NCBI RefSeq assembly: GCF_049747295.1 | Contig: NZ_JBMHJM010000001.1 | Span: forward strand, 2,108,001 to 2,172,000 | Reading direction: 5' to 3' | From: Afipia sp049747295 | GTDB taxonomy: Bacteria; Pseudomonadota; Alphaproteobacteria; Rhizobiales; Xanthobacteraceae | Length of the DNA: 64,000 bases | Notes under the pieces: model-generated | What the model was told of the DNA's origin: nothing | Seen by the model: only the letters and a program-made list of their open reading frames with translations | Database searches by the model: none | Part shown: one piece after another, positions 53,074-61,665 of the stretch | Position numbering within the stretch: the stretch's first letter is position 1 | How the letters are laid out: each line of letters opens with the position of its first letter | Translations under genes and position numbers: made by a program

Positions 53074-54027
53074 ATGAATTTCGTCGAATATCCAATTGGC
53101 GTCCGTGCAGACACATCGACAAGAGATATTGGCATTCTGCGATGTTTTCGTTCTCCATCGCTTTCCGATACAATCGAGGCGATTTGGGATTGCGATATTC
53201 CGGACGAAGACTTTGCGAAGGCGCTTACGATCAAGTGCGCCCCGGGCACCTGTCTTCACTTAATCGGTCAGTATCGAAAACCCGCGGAAATCCATCAACG
53301 CACAGAGCTGCTGCCGACGAAGTGCGCCACTCACATTCAGTCTCATGCCGTGACTCTGCGCCCCACCGGGGCACTCGGCGTCGTCATTGTTTGTCTGAGG
53401 CCTGACGCGGCAAGCCGCATTGTCGAAGCTCCGGTTAGGGAATTCGCAAACGCCAACTTCCATCTAGGGGACATCTTTGGTGCCTGGGAAGTGGCGATGT
53501 GTGACGAGCTGATCGCCGCAGCGCGGACAAGCGTGGAGCGGATTGCCAGTATCCAGTCCTTCCTGCTTCGGCGTCTTCGCCCTTGTGTCGACAGTCTCGC
53601 CAACCGCGCGGCGCTGCATCTCAGGCAAGACCCAACCCTGCAAATGGACTCTCTTGCGGAAAAAGTCGGCGCGAGCTCGCGTCAACTCTGTCGAAGCTTC
53701 AATGCCACTTTTGGCGTCAGCCCGAAGCGATTTGCACGCCTCGCGCGGTTTCAAAAAATCCTCGCGGAACGACAGAGCGGCCGATCCTGGGCCCAAGTCG
53801 CCCACGCCTGTGGCCTGACCGATCAGGCCCACCTCGTGCGCGAGTTTCGGGACATCGTTGGCGAATCCCCGACGGATTTCTGCACGCATGCGCTCCGCAT
53901 CGGCGCGACCGGGATCAACGACACAAACCTCATCATCCAGCACGCTCCGACGATCGCTTGCTCGCGAATAGTTGAAGGACATGTCCGAAATCACCAAGAC
54001 CCAATTGCGAAGACATTACCAAGTTAA
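53074..54027 (+). CDS. AraC-family transcriptional regulator
   Basis: 317 residues. The C-terminal double helix-turn-helix is clear: 'MDSLAEKVGASSRQLCRSFN' then 'FGVSPKRFARLARFQKIL' and 'WAQVAHACGLTDQAHLVREF'. The N-terminal half looks like a degenerate cupin sensor ('AIWDCDIPDEDFAKALTIKC'). I chose the ATG at 53074; the frame is open back to 52849, but those codons do not look coding. It might govern the tailoring-type genes from 55272 on; no operator is obvious. Confidence 0.8.
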   Translation: MNFVEYPIGVRADTSTRDIGILRCFRSPSLSDTIEAIWDCDIPDEDFAKALTIKCAPGTCLHLIGQYRKPAEIHQRTELLPTKCATHIQSHAVTLRPTGALGVVIVCLRPDAASRIVEAPVREFANANFHLGDIFGAWEVAMCDELIAAARTSVERIASIQSFLLRRLRPCVDSLANRAALHLRQDPTLQMDSLAEKVGASSRQLCRSFNATFGVSPKRFARLARFQKILAERQSGRSWAQVAHACGLTDQAHLVREFRDIVGESPTDFCTHALRIGATGINDTNLIIQHAPTIACSRIVEGHVRNHQDPIAKTLPS

Positions 54028-54339
54028 ACCTGAATTTGGTTGATTTCAGCAAAGCGCTACGATGTGGCGTCCTATAGAGAAAGTTGTAGCGACATGTGCG
54101 TCTCGAAAGACCGACGCCGGAGTAGTTCGGGATTTCCTCACAAACGCCGTCATAAGTCATCGACCTGCTCGGCTTGTCATCTTTCTGTCGGGCGCGAACG
54201 ACCCCTATCGACCAGTTAGCCGTCGCATCGAAATCAGGACAATTGGTTCGGCTGATAAGAAAACCTCGCGAAGGCGCCGCGACCTCGGGCGGCGCCCAGT
54301 TCAAGTTGCCCCCTCGTTAGCCTTCCTGAGCAGGATCCC
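54028..54339. other. Upstream region of the response regulator
   Basis: 312 bp of lower GC with no supported gene. It probably holds the promoter of the regulator gene at 54340. Confidence 0.4.
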
Positions 54340-55155
54340 ATGAAAACAGAACTGTCTGCAGGCGCAGCGGAAGAGCAGCTGTCCCCCTCACCTTCGATCC
54401 AGAATCAAAACGGCAACGACGTACATGTCGTTGTCAGCAACACGGGTTATGTCCTCTTCATCGAGAACGATCCGGTCACGCGCCTGTCGCTCATTGGCTA
54501 TTTCGAAGAGCACAATGTGCCGGCCTGCGCGATCACCGGCCAGCGCGAGCTCAACCGCCATTTCGCGAACAGCAATCTAAGCCTGATTATTCTCGACCTG
54601 TGCGCAGGCGAGGACGACGGTCTCGCTTTGCTGAGGGACATTCGATCCCGCTCCGACGTCCCGATCATCATCACGGCAGGCGGCCGATGCGACGAGATCG
54701 ACCGTGTCGTCGCCCTCGAACTCGGGGCCGACGACTATGTGACCAAGCCGATTAGCTCAAGAGAATTGCTCGCACGCGCCCGTGCGGTACTCCGACGGCA
54801 GAAGATCGGAGAGACGACACGCGCGCGCGACCCGGAGCGAGGCGGTTTCAGATTCAGCGGCTGGCACCTGGATCGCCGCACACGGCGCTTTCTTGACCCG
54901 AAAGGCAACCTCGTCCCTCTGACCAAAGGCGAATACGCTTTGCTCGTTGCCTTCCTTGAAGCACCGCAGCGGCCGCTCTCGCGCGAGCAATTGCTGCACG
55001 CGACCCGGATTTATGAAGACGTTTTCGACCGCAGCATTGATGTCCAGGTTCTGCGTCTCAGACGCAAGCTGGAGACCGACCCAAATGCACCACGCATCAT
55101 CAAGACCGAACGCGGCGTTGGCTACCTCTTCGCCCCGTCCGTCGAGCCGTTCTAA
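54340..55155 (+). CDS. OmpR-family response regulator
   Basis: 271 residues. Receiver domain from about residue 36 to 155: acidic site 'FIENDPVTR', phosphoacceptor Asp86 ('LIILDLCAGEDDG'), 'PIIITAGG' and Lys in 'DDYVTKPISSRELL'. A winged helix of OmpR/PhoB type follows ('LVPLTKGEYALLVAFLEAPQ', 'DVQVLRLRRKLETDP', 'RGVGYLF'). The 35-residue N-terminal extension is unusual. No histidine kinase is adjacent, so it is an orphan regulator. Confidence 0.9.
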   Translation: MKTELSAGAAEEQLSPSPSIQNQNGNDVHVVVSNTGYVLFIENDPVTRLSLIGYFEEHNVPACAITGQRELNRHFANSNLSLIILDLCAGEDDGLALLRDIRSRSDVPIIITAGGRCDEIDRVVALELGADDYVTKPISSRELLARARAVLRRQKIGETTRARDPERGGFRFSGWHLDRRTRRFLDPKGNLVPLTKGEYALLVAFLEAPQRPLSREQLLHATRIYEDVFDRSIDVQVLRLRRKLETDPNAPRIIKTERGVGYLFAPSVEPF

Positions 55156-55271
55156 CGGAAACGGCACGGTCACGGAAACCTGAAGCAAGGCGTCCGAAAA
55201 CGCCAAGACGGCTTTCGCAGCGATCGTCAAATTGATGCCTGAGATCCGGTCAATTCAGCAAAGCAGTCACA

Positions 55272-55985
55272 ATGAGTTCAGAAGAAAAAGTTGCCATCGT
55301 CACAGGTGCGTCACAGGGAATTGGCGCCGGCATCGTCCAGCGATTCCTTACCAAGGGCTATCGTGTCGTCGCCTGTTCACGCAAGATCGCGACCAAAAGC
55401 CAGCCAAATCTGATCGAAATTGCCGGCGATATCTCGCAGCCAGAAACGGCCTCGCGGGTTATCGAAACAGCGAGAGAACGCTTCGGACGCGTCGACACCC
55501 TGGTTAACAACGCAGGTGCTTTCCTGCCGAAGCCGTTTACGGAATACACCGAGAGCGAATTTGCAACGCTCTTACAAGTCAACCTCGGCGGCTTCTTCCA
55601 TGTCTCGCAGAGAGCGATAGGTGAGATGCTTCGTCAGGCCAGCGGGCACATCGTCAACATTACCTCAAGTCTCGTGGCCGAACAGCCATTGAAAAGCGTG
55701 CCGGCGGCTTTGACGGCGATCACCAAGGGTGGGGTTAACGCCATCACGCGGGCGCTCGCCATCGAATATGCGGACAAAGGCATCCGGGTGAATGCGGTGG
55801 CTCCTGGAGCGATCCGTACCCCCATGCATTCGAGCGACACGCACGTTTTCCTCGCAGCACTTCATCCAATGGGCCGCATGGGAGACATTCACGACGTCGT
55901 CGATGCGGTGCTCTATCTCGAAAATGCACCTTTCATCACCGGTGAGATTTTGCACGTTGATGGTGGTGCCAATGCCGGGCGCTGA
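55272..55985 (+). CDS. SDR family protein with Thr in place of the catalytic Tyr
   Basis: 237 residues. NAD site 'TGASQGIG' (11-18), 'NNAG' at 79-82, Asn104, Ser132 and Lys152 are present, but the Tyr of the Y-x-x-x-K pair is Thr148 ('LTAITKGG'). The C-terminus 'FITGEILHVDGGANAGR' is normal. Either a different proton donor is used or the protein is a weak or non-classical SDR. The nitronate monooxygenase gene follows 43 bp later on the same strand. Confidence 0.85.
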   Translation: MSSEEKVAIVTGASQGIGAGIVQRFLTKGYRVVACSRKIATKSQPNLIEIAGDISQPETASRVIETARERFGRVDTLVNNAGAFLPKPFTEYTESEFATLLQVNLGGFFHVSQRAIGEMLRQASGHIVNITSSLVAEQPLKSVPAALTAITKGGVNAITRALAIEYADKGIRVNAVAPGAIRTPMHSSDTHVFLAALHPMGRMGDIHDVVDAVLYLENAPFITGEILHVDGGANAGR

Positions 55986-56028
55986 GGATCCGGTAACAGC
56001 CTGGAAAGCCGACTAGTACGAGGAAGAA

Positions 56029-57090
56029 ATGAGCAGCTATCCTCGACCAATTACCGAGCTGTTCGGAATTGAAGTCCCGATCATTCAGGCGCCAATGCTG
56101 GGTATTGTTACGGCTGAGATGGTGATCAGAGTTGCAGAAGCGGGCGGACTTGGATCAATTTCCGCGTCCCATCTCGGCGCGGAGGACGCTCGGAATCTGT
56201 TTTCCAAAATTCGACAGCGAACGTCGAAGCCCATCAATGTCAATTTTCTTTGCCATGAATCGCCCGAGGGAAATCCCGCGTGCGAGGATGCCTGGGTTCA
56301 GCGTTTAGCGTCGTATTATGCCGAGTTCGGCGTGGCCTTCGATCCAGGTCCTTTTCGCAGTCCCATTCCGACATTTGGAAGCGCGCATTGCGCCCTCCTG
56401 GAAGACATCAAACCCAAGGTCGTCAGTTTCCATTTTGGTCTTCCGCCCGAGCCCCTTCTGGAACGTGTGCGCAACACCGGTGCGAAGATCGTGTCCTCGG
56501 CAACCACCGTCGAAGAGGCGCAGTGGCTTGAGGAAGCCGGCTGCAACGCCATCATTGCTCAAGGGCTTGAAGCAGGCGGACATCGGGGAACGTTTCTTCA
56601 TCACAAAGTGGACGCGCAGGTCGGCACGATGGCCCTGGTGCCACAGGTTGTCGATGCAGTGAAGGTCCCGGTCATCGCAGCCGGAGGCATTGGCGATCCC
56701 AGGGGCGTTGCTGCTGCATTCGCGCTAGGAGCATCGGCGGTACAGGTCGGCACGGCATTTTTATTCTGTGAGGAGGCGAATGTCTCTCCGTTGTACCGGC
56801 AGGCGATAGCCGTTTCCCGACCGGAGCAAACGGTCGTCACAAACATCTTTACCGGACGACCCGCCCGCGTACGCGAGACACGGATCGTTCGAGAGCTTGG
56901 TCCGATGGCGGAGAATGTACCCGCGTTTCCTCTCGCTGCAGCTCCACTTGCTCCTCTGCGAGCTGCATCTGAGCCGCAGGGATGTGCAGACTTCATGCCG
57001 TTGTGGTGCGGTCAGGCTGCGCGCCTGAGCCGGCAGCTCTCAGCCGCAGAGCTGACGAGGTGGCTGTCGACGCCAAACCGGCCGCAATAA
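56029..57090 (+). CDS. Nitronate monooxygenase family protein
   Basis: 353 residues, FMN-binding TIM barrel of the 2-nitropropane dioxygenase family. 'VPIIQAPMLGIVTAEMVIRV' opens the fold, 'IIAQGLEAGGHRGTF' carries the catalytic His, and 'VPVIAAGGIGDPRGVAAAFA' plus 'GASAVQVGTAFLFCEEA' bind the FMN phosphate. Oxidises alkyl nitronates or related acids, or acts in a FabK-like way. GAGGAAGAA precedes the ATG. In a run with SDR, methyltransferase, glycosyltransferase and OYE genes. Confidence 0.88.
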   Translation: MSSYPRPITELFGIEVPIIQAPMLGIVTAEMVIRVAEAGGLGSISASHLGAEDARNLFSKIRQRTSKPINVNFLCHESPEGNPACEDAWVQRLASYYAEFGVAFDPGPFRSPIPTFGSAHCALLEDIKPKVVSFHFGLPPEPLLERVRNTGAKIVSSATTVEEAQWLEEAGCNAIIAQGLEAGGHRGTFLHHKVDAQVGTMALVPQVVDAVKVPVIAAGGIGDPRGVAAAFALGASAVQVGTAFLFCEEANVSPLYRQAIAVSRPEQTVVTNIFTGRPARVRETRIVRELGPMAENVPAFPLAAAPLAPLRAASEPQGCADFMPLWCGQAARLSRQLSAAELTRWLSTPNRPQ

Positions 57091-57247
57091 TCGCCATTCC
57101 ACGGAGGCGCCGCGAAGGAATACCCCGATGACCCAATTCTCGATGCAATCCACAGCGGAAAAATCGCGCGTTCACGATCTTCACATGCCGCGCTGATCAC
57201 CGCGGACACAGTCTCGTTTTCTCAGCAACCAACGAAATGGCCACTCA

Positions 57248-58258
57248 ATGGACAATGCCTCGACTTCAGCACCGCAAGATATGTTTCGCATGATCACGGG
57301 ATACTGGGTGACGCAGCTCGTGCGGGCCGCTGCGTGCTATTCACTGGCCGATCATCTCGAGCGTCAACCGATGACGGCGCGCGAATTTGCCGGCGCCGAA
57401 AACCTCGACGAATCGGCTGCCAAACGCTTCCTGACAGCCTGCGACGGGCTCGGAATCGTCAAGCTGGAAGCAAATCGATACCTCACCACTGAACTGCTTC
57501 GAACTCTGCGCAAGGGGGTCCCAGGCTCGCTGAGGAATTTTGCCATATCACAAGCAGCCCCTGGCCATTGGCTGCCGTGGGGACGTTTCACGGATGCGCT
57601 CAAGACCGGCGAACGGCAGACGGTCACGACCCTCAAGGCAGAGATCTGGGACTATTATAAAGCAGTTCCGGATGAGGGAGCCGCTTTCACCGGTTCGATG
57701 ACCGACATGACTTCTGCCATCTCAGACATGGTTGCCGGTGTGTTGGATACGACGCGCGCCACGCAAGCGGTGGATGTCGGTGGCGCGGCAGGAGCGTTCC
57801 TCTACGCTCTCATGCGAGCGAACACCGCCCTGAAAGGTGTTGTGTACGATCTGCCCGACGTGGTGCCACGTGCAAGTTCCGCAGCCGAGGAGGCCGGGCT
57901 TGCTAAGCGCGCCAAAGCCGTTGGAGGAAGCTTCTTCGAGAGCGTGCCTGAAGGTGATTTGTACCTGCTCAAGTACATCCTTCATGATTGGGGTGATGAG
58001 GAGTGCTTGACGATTTTGCGGAACTGTCGACGAGCCGCAAAACCCGGCGCGCGTCTTGCGGTTGTCGAGCAAGTGCTCGAGCCCGGAACCGGATCGCCTC
58101 TCACGCCGCTGATGGATATCAACATGCTCATCATGCAAACCGGGCGTGAGCGGACATTGGAGGAGTATCAGAAGCTGTTCTCTGAGTGCGGCTTTGGCCA
58201 GATCTCAATGACGCGGACCGAGTCACCGCTGATGATCCTCACGGCCGATGCCGTCTGA
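57248..58258 (+). CDS. SAM-dependent O-methyltransferase (acetylserotonin/plant COMT type)
   Basis: 336 residues. An N-terminal winged-helix dimerisation domain ('MITGYWVTQLVRAAACYSLA') precedes the SAM domain, with 'AVDVGGAAGAFLYALM' as motif I, 'GVVYDLPDVVPRA', and 'YLLKYILHDWGDEECLTIL', the HDW box whose His is the catalytic base. Such enzymes methylate hydroxyl groups of aromatic secondary metabolites. A 157-bp gap without a clear gene separates it from the previous gene. Confidence 0.88.
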   Translation: MDNASTSAPQDMFRMITGYWVTQLVRAAACYSLADHLERQPMTAREFAGAENLDESAAKRFLTACDGLGIVKLEANRYLTTELLRTLRKGVPGSLRNFAISQAAPGHWLPWGRFTDALKTGERQTVTTLKAEIWDYYKAVPDEGAAFTGSMTDMTSAISDMVAGVLDTTRATQAVDVGGAAGAFLYALMRANTALKGVVYDLPDVVPRASSAAEEAGLAKRAKAVGGSFFESVPEGDLYLLKYILHDWGDEECLTILRNCRRAAKPGARLAVVEQVLEPGTGSPLTPLMDINMLIMQTGRERTLEEYQKLFSECGFGQISMTRTESPLMILTADAV

Positions 58259-58314
58259 CATATGGCTCAAAACGGCGGCGATCCCTTCCACGCCGCCGTC
58301 CGCGGAGTGAAGCC

Positions 58315-59544
58315 ATGCCCTATAGTTTTCTTGTGGCATCTTGGGGAGGGCCAGGTCACCTCGGCCCGACCCTGACCGCAGCACGGCAATTACGTGCGAA
58401 TGGTCACGGTGTCCGCTTCATCGCTCGCGCGGACGCGCGAGAGCCGGTGGAGGTGGCAGGTTTCGATTTTGCCACTTGGCAACGGGAGCCGCGGTTCACG
58501 CCCATCGCCAAGAGCAGCAATCCTCTAGAGTACGCCTACGATAACCTGCTGTTTGGTCCGGCCGCCGCACGAGGTGCGGACACGCTTGATGAGATCAAGC
58601 GCATCCCGACTGACGGTCTGTTGACCGACACCGCTCTCTTTGGCTCCGTGCTGGCAGCGGAAGCCGCTTGCATTCCGTGCGCGCTGCTTTCGCCCACAAT
58701 CAGTTTGCGGCCTTTGCCAGGCGTCCCGCCGATCGGCAGCGGTTTGCCGGCACCTTGTACGCCTGCGGAGCGCATTCGGATCGAGGAAGCAAACAGCCAG
58801 TTCACCATTGTCATGAATAAGTGGCTGCCGATGCTGAACGAGGCGCGTGCAAGCCTGCAGCTTGCCCGTTGTGGCCATGTGCTGGAGCTGTTCAATCGGC
58901 CCGCCCGGCTCCTGATAGCCATGAGCGCGGCATTCGATTTTCCCGCTGACTCTCTGCCCGGTAACGTTCGCTATATTGGACCTTTGTTGGATACCTCGGA
59001 TTGGTCGAAGCCATGGGCCTTCTCCTGGCCCCACGGATCCGATCGTCCTCGCGCGCTGGTGTCTTTCAGCACGACAAATCAAGACCAAGCCGATGTTGTG
59101 CAACGGACTGTCAACGCAATCGGACACATCGAGATGGATGCGGTGGTGACGCTCGGTCCTGCCCTGAAGGACACCAGCCTGCGAGCGCCGGCGAACGTCA
59201 CCTTCTTGCCTAGCGCTCCACATGATCTGGTGATGAAGGAGGTCACACTGGTCGTGACCCATGGCGGCCACGGCACGGTGAGCCGCGCACTCTCGCACGG
59301 CCTGCCGCTCTTGGTGATGCCGATGGGGCGCGATCAGGGCGACATCGCCGCGCGCGTGGAGGCCTGCGGGGCAGGATTAGTTTTGGAGCCGACCGCGACT
59401 GAGGCGGACATCGCAGCCACGATCCGCCGCCTGATCGAGGAGCCGCAATTTCATGCTGAAGCGCGCCGGTTGGAGAGAATTATGACCGCGGAGATCAGCA
59501 AGAACAGTCTCGTGAGCGAGCTGGAGCAGATCGTCCATCCATAG
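58315..59544 (+). CDS. Glycosyltransferase, MGT/UGT family (GT1)
   Basis: 409 residues. 'FLVASWGGPGHLGPTLTAAR' is the acceptor-side His region and 'LVVTHGGHGTVSRALSHGLP' with 'LLVMPMGRDQGDIAARVEAC' the donor-nucleotide signature of macrolide-type glycosyltransferases. It would attach a sugar to a small lipophilic molecule in the cytoplasm. Start at 58315 after GGAGTGAAGCC; the longer frame overlaps the methyltransferase. The pairing with an O-methyltransferase suggests shared tailoring of one product. Confidence 0.88.
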   Translation: MPYSFLVASWGGPGHLGPTLTAARQLRANGHGVRFIARADAREPVEVAGFDFATWQREPRFTPIAKSSNPLEYAYDNLLFGPAAARGADTLDEIKRIPTDGLLTDTALFGSVLAAEAACIPCALLSPTISLRPLPGVPPIGSGLPAPCTPAERIRIEEANSQFTIVMNKWLPMLNEARASLQLARCGHVLELFNRPARLLIAMSAAFDFPADSLPGNVRYIGPLLDTSDWSKPWAFSWPHGSDRPRALVSFSTTNQDQADVVQRTVNAIGHIEMDAVVTLGPALKDTSLRAPANVTFLPSAPHDLVMKEVTLVVTHGGHGTVSRALSHGLPLLVMPMGRDQGDIAARVEACGAGLVLEPTATEADIAATIRRLIEEPQFHAEARRLERIMTAEISKNSLVSELEQIVHP

Positions 59545-59727
59545 CGTGCGGCAAAGCCGATTTGGCCGATCTTGCAACAATTCTAGTCTATGCATGGCGC
59601 TCTCCTGAGGGGAAGCTTCTTTTCGCGCACGCTCCGGACGATTTGTTCGCCAATGCTGAGAATATCGATCTTTGGCATGACGGCCTCGATGCTGTAGATC
59701 TGCTGCCTCTGCATCAAGGAGATCGTC

Positions 59728-60834
59728 ATGGCCCTGCCCGCCCTCTTCCAGCCAATCCGGGTTCGAAAGCTAGCTCTATCGAACCGGATCGTCATCGCAC
59801 CCATGTGCCAGTACTCGGCCGAAGACGGCTGCATGACCGACTGGCATATGATCCACCTCGGCCAGCTCGCGCTCTCCGGTGCGGCGCTGTTGACGATCGA
59901 AGCGACAGCCGTTCTTCCGGAAGGCCGCATCACCTGGGCCGATGTCGGACTATGGAATGATCAAACGGAAGCCGCCATGGGCAGAACGCTGGAAGGCATT
60001 CGCCGCTGGTCCAACATGCCGATCGCAATCCAGTTGAACCACGCCGGCCGCAAGGCTTCTACGGAAGTGCCATGGAAGGGAGGCGCCCAGTTCGCGCCAA
60101 GCGCAACCCATGGCTGGCAAACGGAAGCTCCTTCGGCTGTGCCGTTTACTGAGGGCAATGTTGCTCCAACGGCCCTCGATCGCGACGGGCTTCGCCGGGT
60201 GAGAGATGCCTTTGTTGCATCCGCAGGCCGCGCGGCACGGCTTGGAATCGATGCCATTCAGCTTCACGCCGCACACGGCTATCTCCTGCACCAGTTCCTC
60301 TCGCCGCTTTCCAACCGGCGTGATGATGAGTACGGCGGCTCGCTGGAAAACCGGATGCGTTTTCCGCTCGAAGTCTTCGACGCCGTGCGCGCTGCTTTCC
60401 CTGCAGAAAAGACCGTCAGCATGCGCGTCTCCGGCACCGACTGGATGGAAGGCGGCTGGACCATCGACCAGACTGTCGCGTTCGCCAAGATGCTTGAAGC
60501 TCGCGGCTGCGATGCAATCCATGTTTCAAGCGGTGGCCTGCATCCCGCGCAGCAGATCCCTGTGGGACCAAGCTATCAAGTGCCGCTTGCACGCGCCGTC
60601 AAAGCTGCAGTGCGCATGCCCGTCGTCGCTGTCGGGCTGATCACGGGCTTCGACCAGGCTGAGGCGATCGTGGCAACGGGCGATGCCGACATGATCGCGC
60701 TGGCACGCACGATCCTCTACGATCCACGGTGGCCATGGCACGCCGCAGCGGAATTGGGCGCGAAAATTCGCGTTCCCAGCCAGTATCTCCGATCTCAGCC
60801 TCGGCAGTACAAGGATCTGTTCGAGAGCGAGTAA
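59728..60834 (+). CDS. Old yellow enzyme family NADH:flavin oxidoreductase (YqjM class)
   Basis: 368 residues. 'NRIVIAPMCQYSAEDG' has the Cys and Tyr of thermophilic-like (YqjM/XenA) members; 'IAIQLNHAGRKAS', the active-site 'LHAAHGYLLHQFLSPLSNRR' and the FMN-phosphate region 'DADMIALARTILYDPRW' follow. Reduces activated C=C bonds with NAD(P)H. AAGGAG lies before the ATG. A 183-bp gap follows the glycosyltransferase, so it may have its own promoter. Confidence 0.92.
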   Translation: MALPALFQPIRVRKLALSNRIVIAPMCQYSAEDGCMTDWHMIHLGQLALSGAALLTIEATAVLPEGRITWADVGLWNDQTEAAMGRTLEGIRRWSNMPIAIQLNHAGRKASTEVPWKGGAQFAPSATHGWQTEAPSAVPFTEGNVAPTALDRDGLRRVRDAFVASAGRAARLGIDAIQLHAAHGYLLHQFLSPLSNRRDDEYGGSLENRMRFPLEVFDAVRAAFPAEKTVSMRVSGTDWMEGGWTIDQTVAFAKMLEARGCDAIHVSSGGLHPAQQIPVGPSYQVPLARAVKAAVRMPVVAVGLITGFDQAEAIVATGDADMIALARTILYDPRWPWHAAAELGAKIRVPSQYLRSQPRQYKDLFESE

Positions 60835-60894
60835 TCGCTGGCGCACGATCAGCAGATCGGATCAAGCATCGACAATCATTGCGGACGGCGTCAG

Positions 60895-61350
60895 TTACGC
60901 CGCTTTCCGCAATGGAGCCGTCTCACGCCGTCGGGCAGAGACAGCGCAACCGCACTCGTGAATCATATCGGCTTCAACCACGAGACCCCGCTTTTCGAGT
61001 GCAAGATGGATGTTCTGGATCGCAGCCGGCTTCTGTGGATCAACCCAGATCAAGAGTGTCCCTCGGGGATTCAAGTAATTCAGCAGCCAGTCCAGCGTCT
61101 GTTCAAGAGTCCTGAACGGGCGACGCCGCCAATCCACCAACGTGACATCGTACTGTCCCGCCGGCCGGCCACAATTGGCGGTCGCAGCAGCATGAACATA
61201 ACCGCGCCAATGCATATCAAGCATGAGCTCGATCGCCTTAGCGCCGGCGATCAGGATCTGATCTTGTTGAGAGCACTTCGCGAGCGCGATCATTGGTTCG
61301 ATCACGCGATCGCTCGCGCGTGAAGAAAACATACCTACCATGGCCACCAC
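60895..61350 (-). CDS. Hypothetical protein, methyltransferase-like fold possible
   Basis: 151 residues. 'QYDVTLVDWRRRPFRTLEQT' and 'LNYLNPRGTLLIWVDP' resemble the strands after motif II of SAM methyltransferases, and 'DQILIAGAKAIELMLDM' could be a degenerate motif I, but the glycine-rich loop is absent. Convergent with the OYE gene. Alternative starts lie at 61341 and 61332. Not assigned. Confidence 0.5.
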   Translation of the reverse strand: MVAMVGMFSSRASDRVIEPMIALAKCSQQDQILIAGAKAIELMLDMHWRGYVHAAATANCGRPAGQYDVTLVDWRRRPFRTLEQTLDWLLNYLNPRGTLLIWVDPQKPAAIQNIHLALEKRGLVVEADMIHECGCAVSARRRETAPLRKAA

Positions 61351-61533
61351 CGAACATCGATAAATACGTCAGGAAGATGGATCACCGTGCCATAAAAAAT
61401 CGAGCCGGATGGATAAGCCTAAGTATAAGCGCGCCGTTATTTTTTGGTGAGATGGCATAATTCAGTGAGACACGTCCGTCATCGAGGCGGGCCGTCGTGC
61501 AGCACATCGCGTTGTTCGCGCCTGGCCTCCCGT

Positions 61534-61577
61534 AAGCGACGCCATGTCTTTAAGCGACGCCATGAAGCGACGCCATG
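61534..61577 (+). repeat. Three copies of AAGCGACGCCATG
   Basis: The 13-mer occurs at 61534-61546, 61552-61564 and 61565-61577; copies one and three are followed by TCTTT. It lies in the 315-bp gap before the MmgE/PrpD gene, which otherwise shows no gene. Confidence 0.8.
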
Positions 61578-61665
61578 TCTTTCCGGGATTGGAGCGTCGC
61601 GATCTCGCGACTTGAACAGCGCGCGCGCAACGCTTAGTTTGCCGCTCTCACTGCAAGGAATCCAC

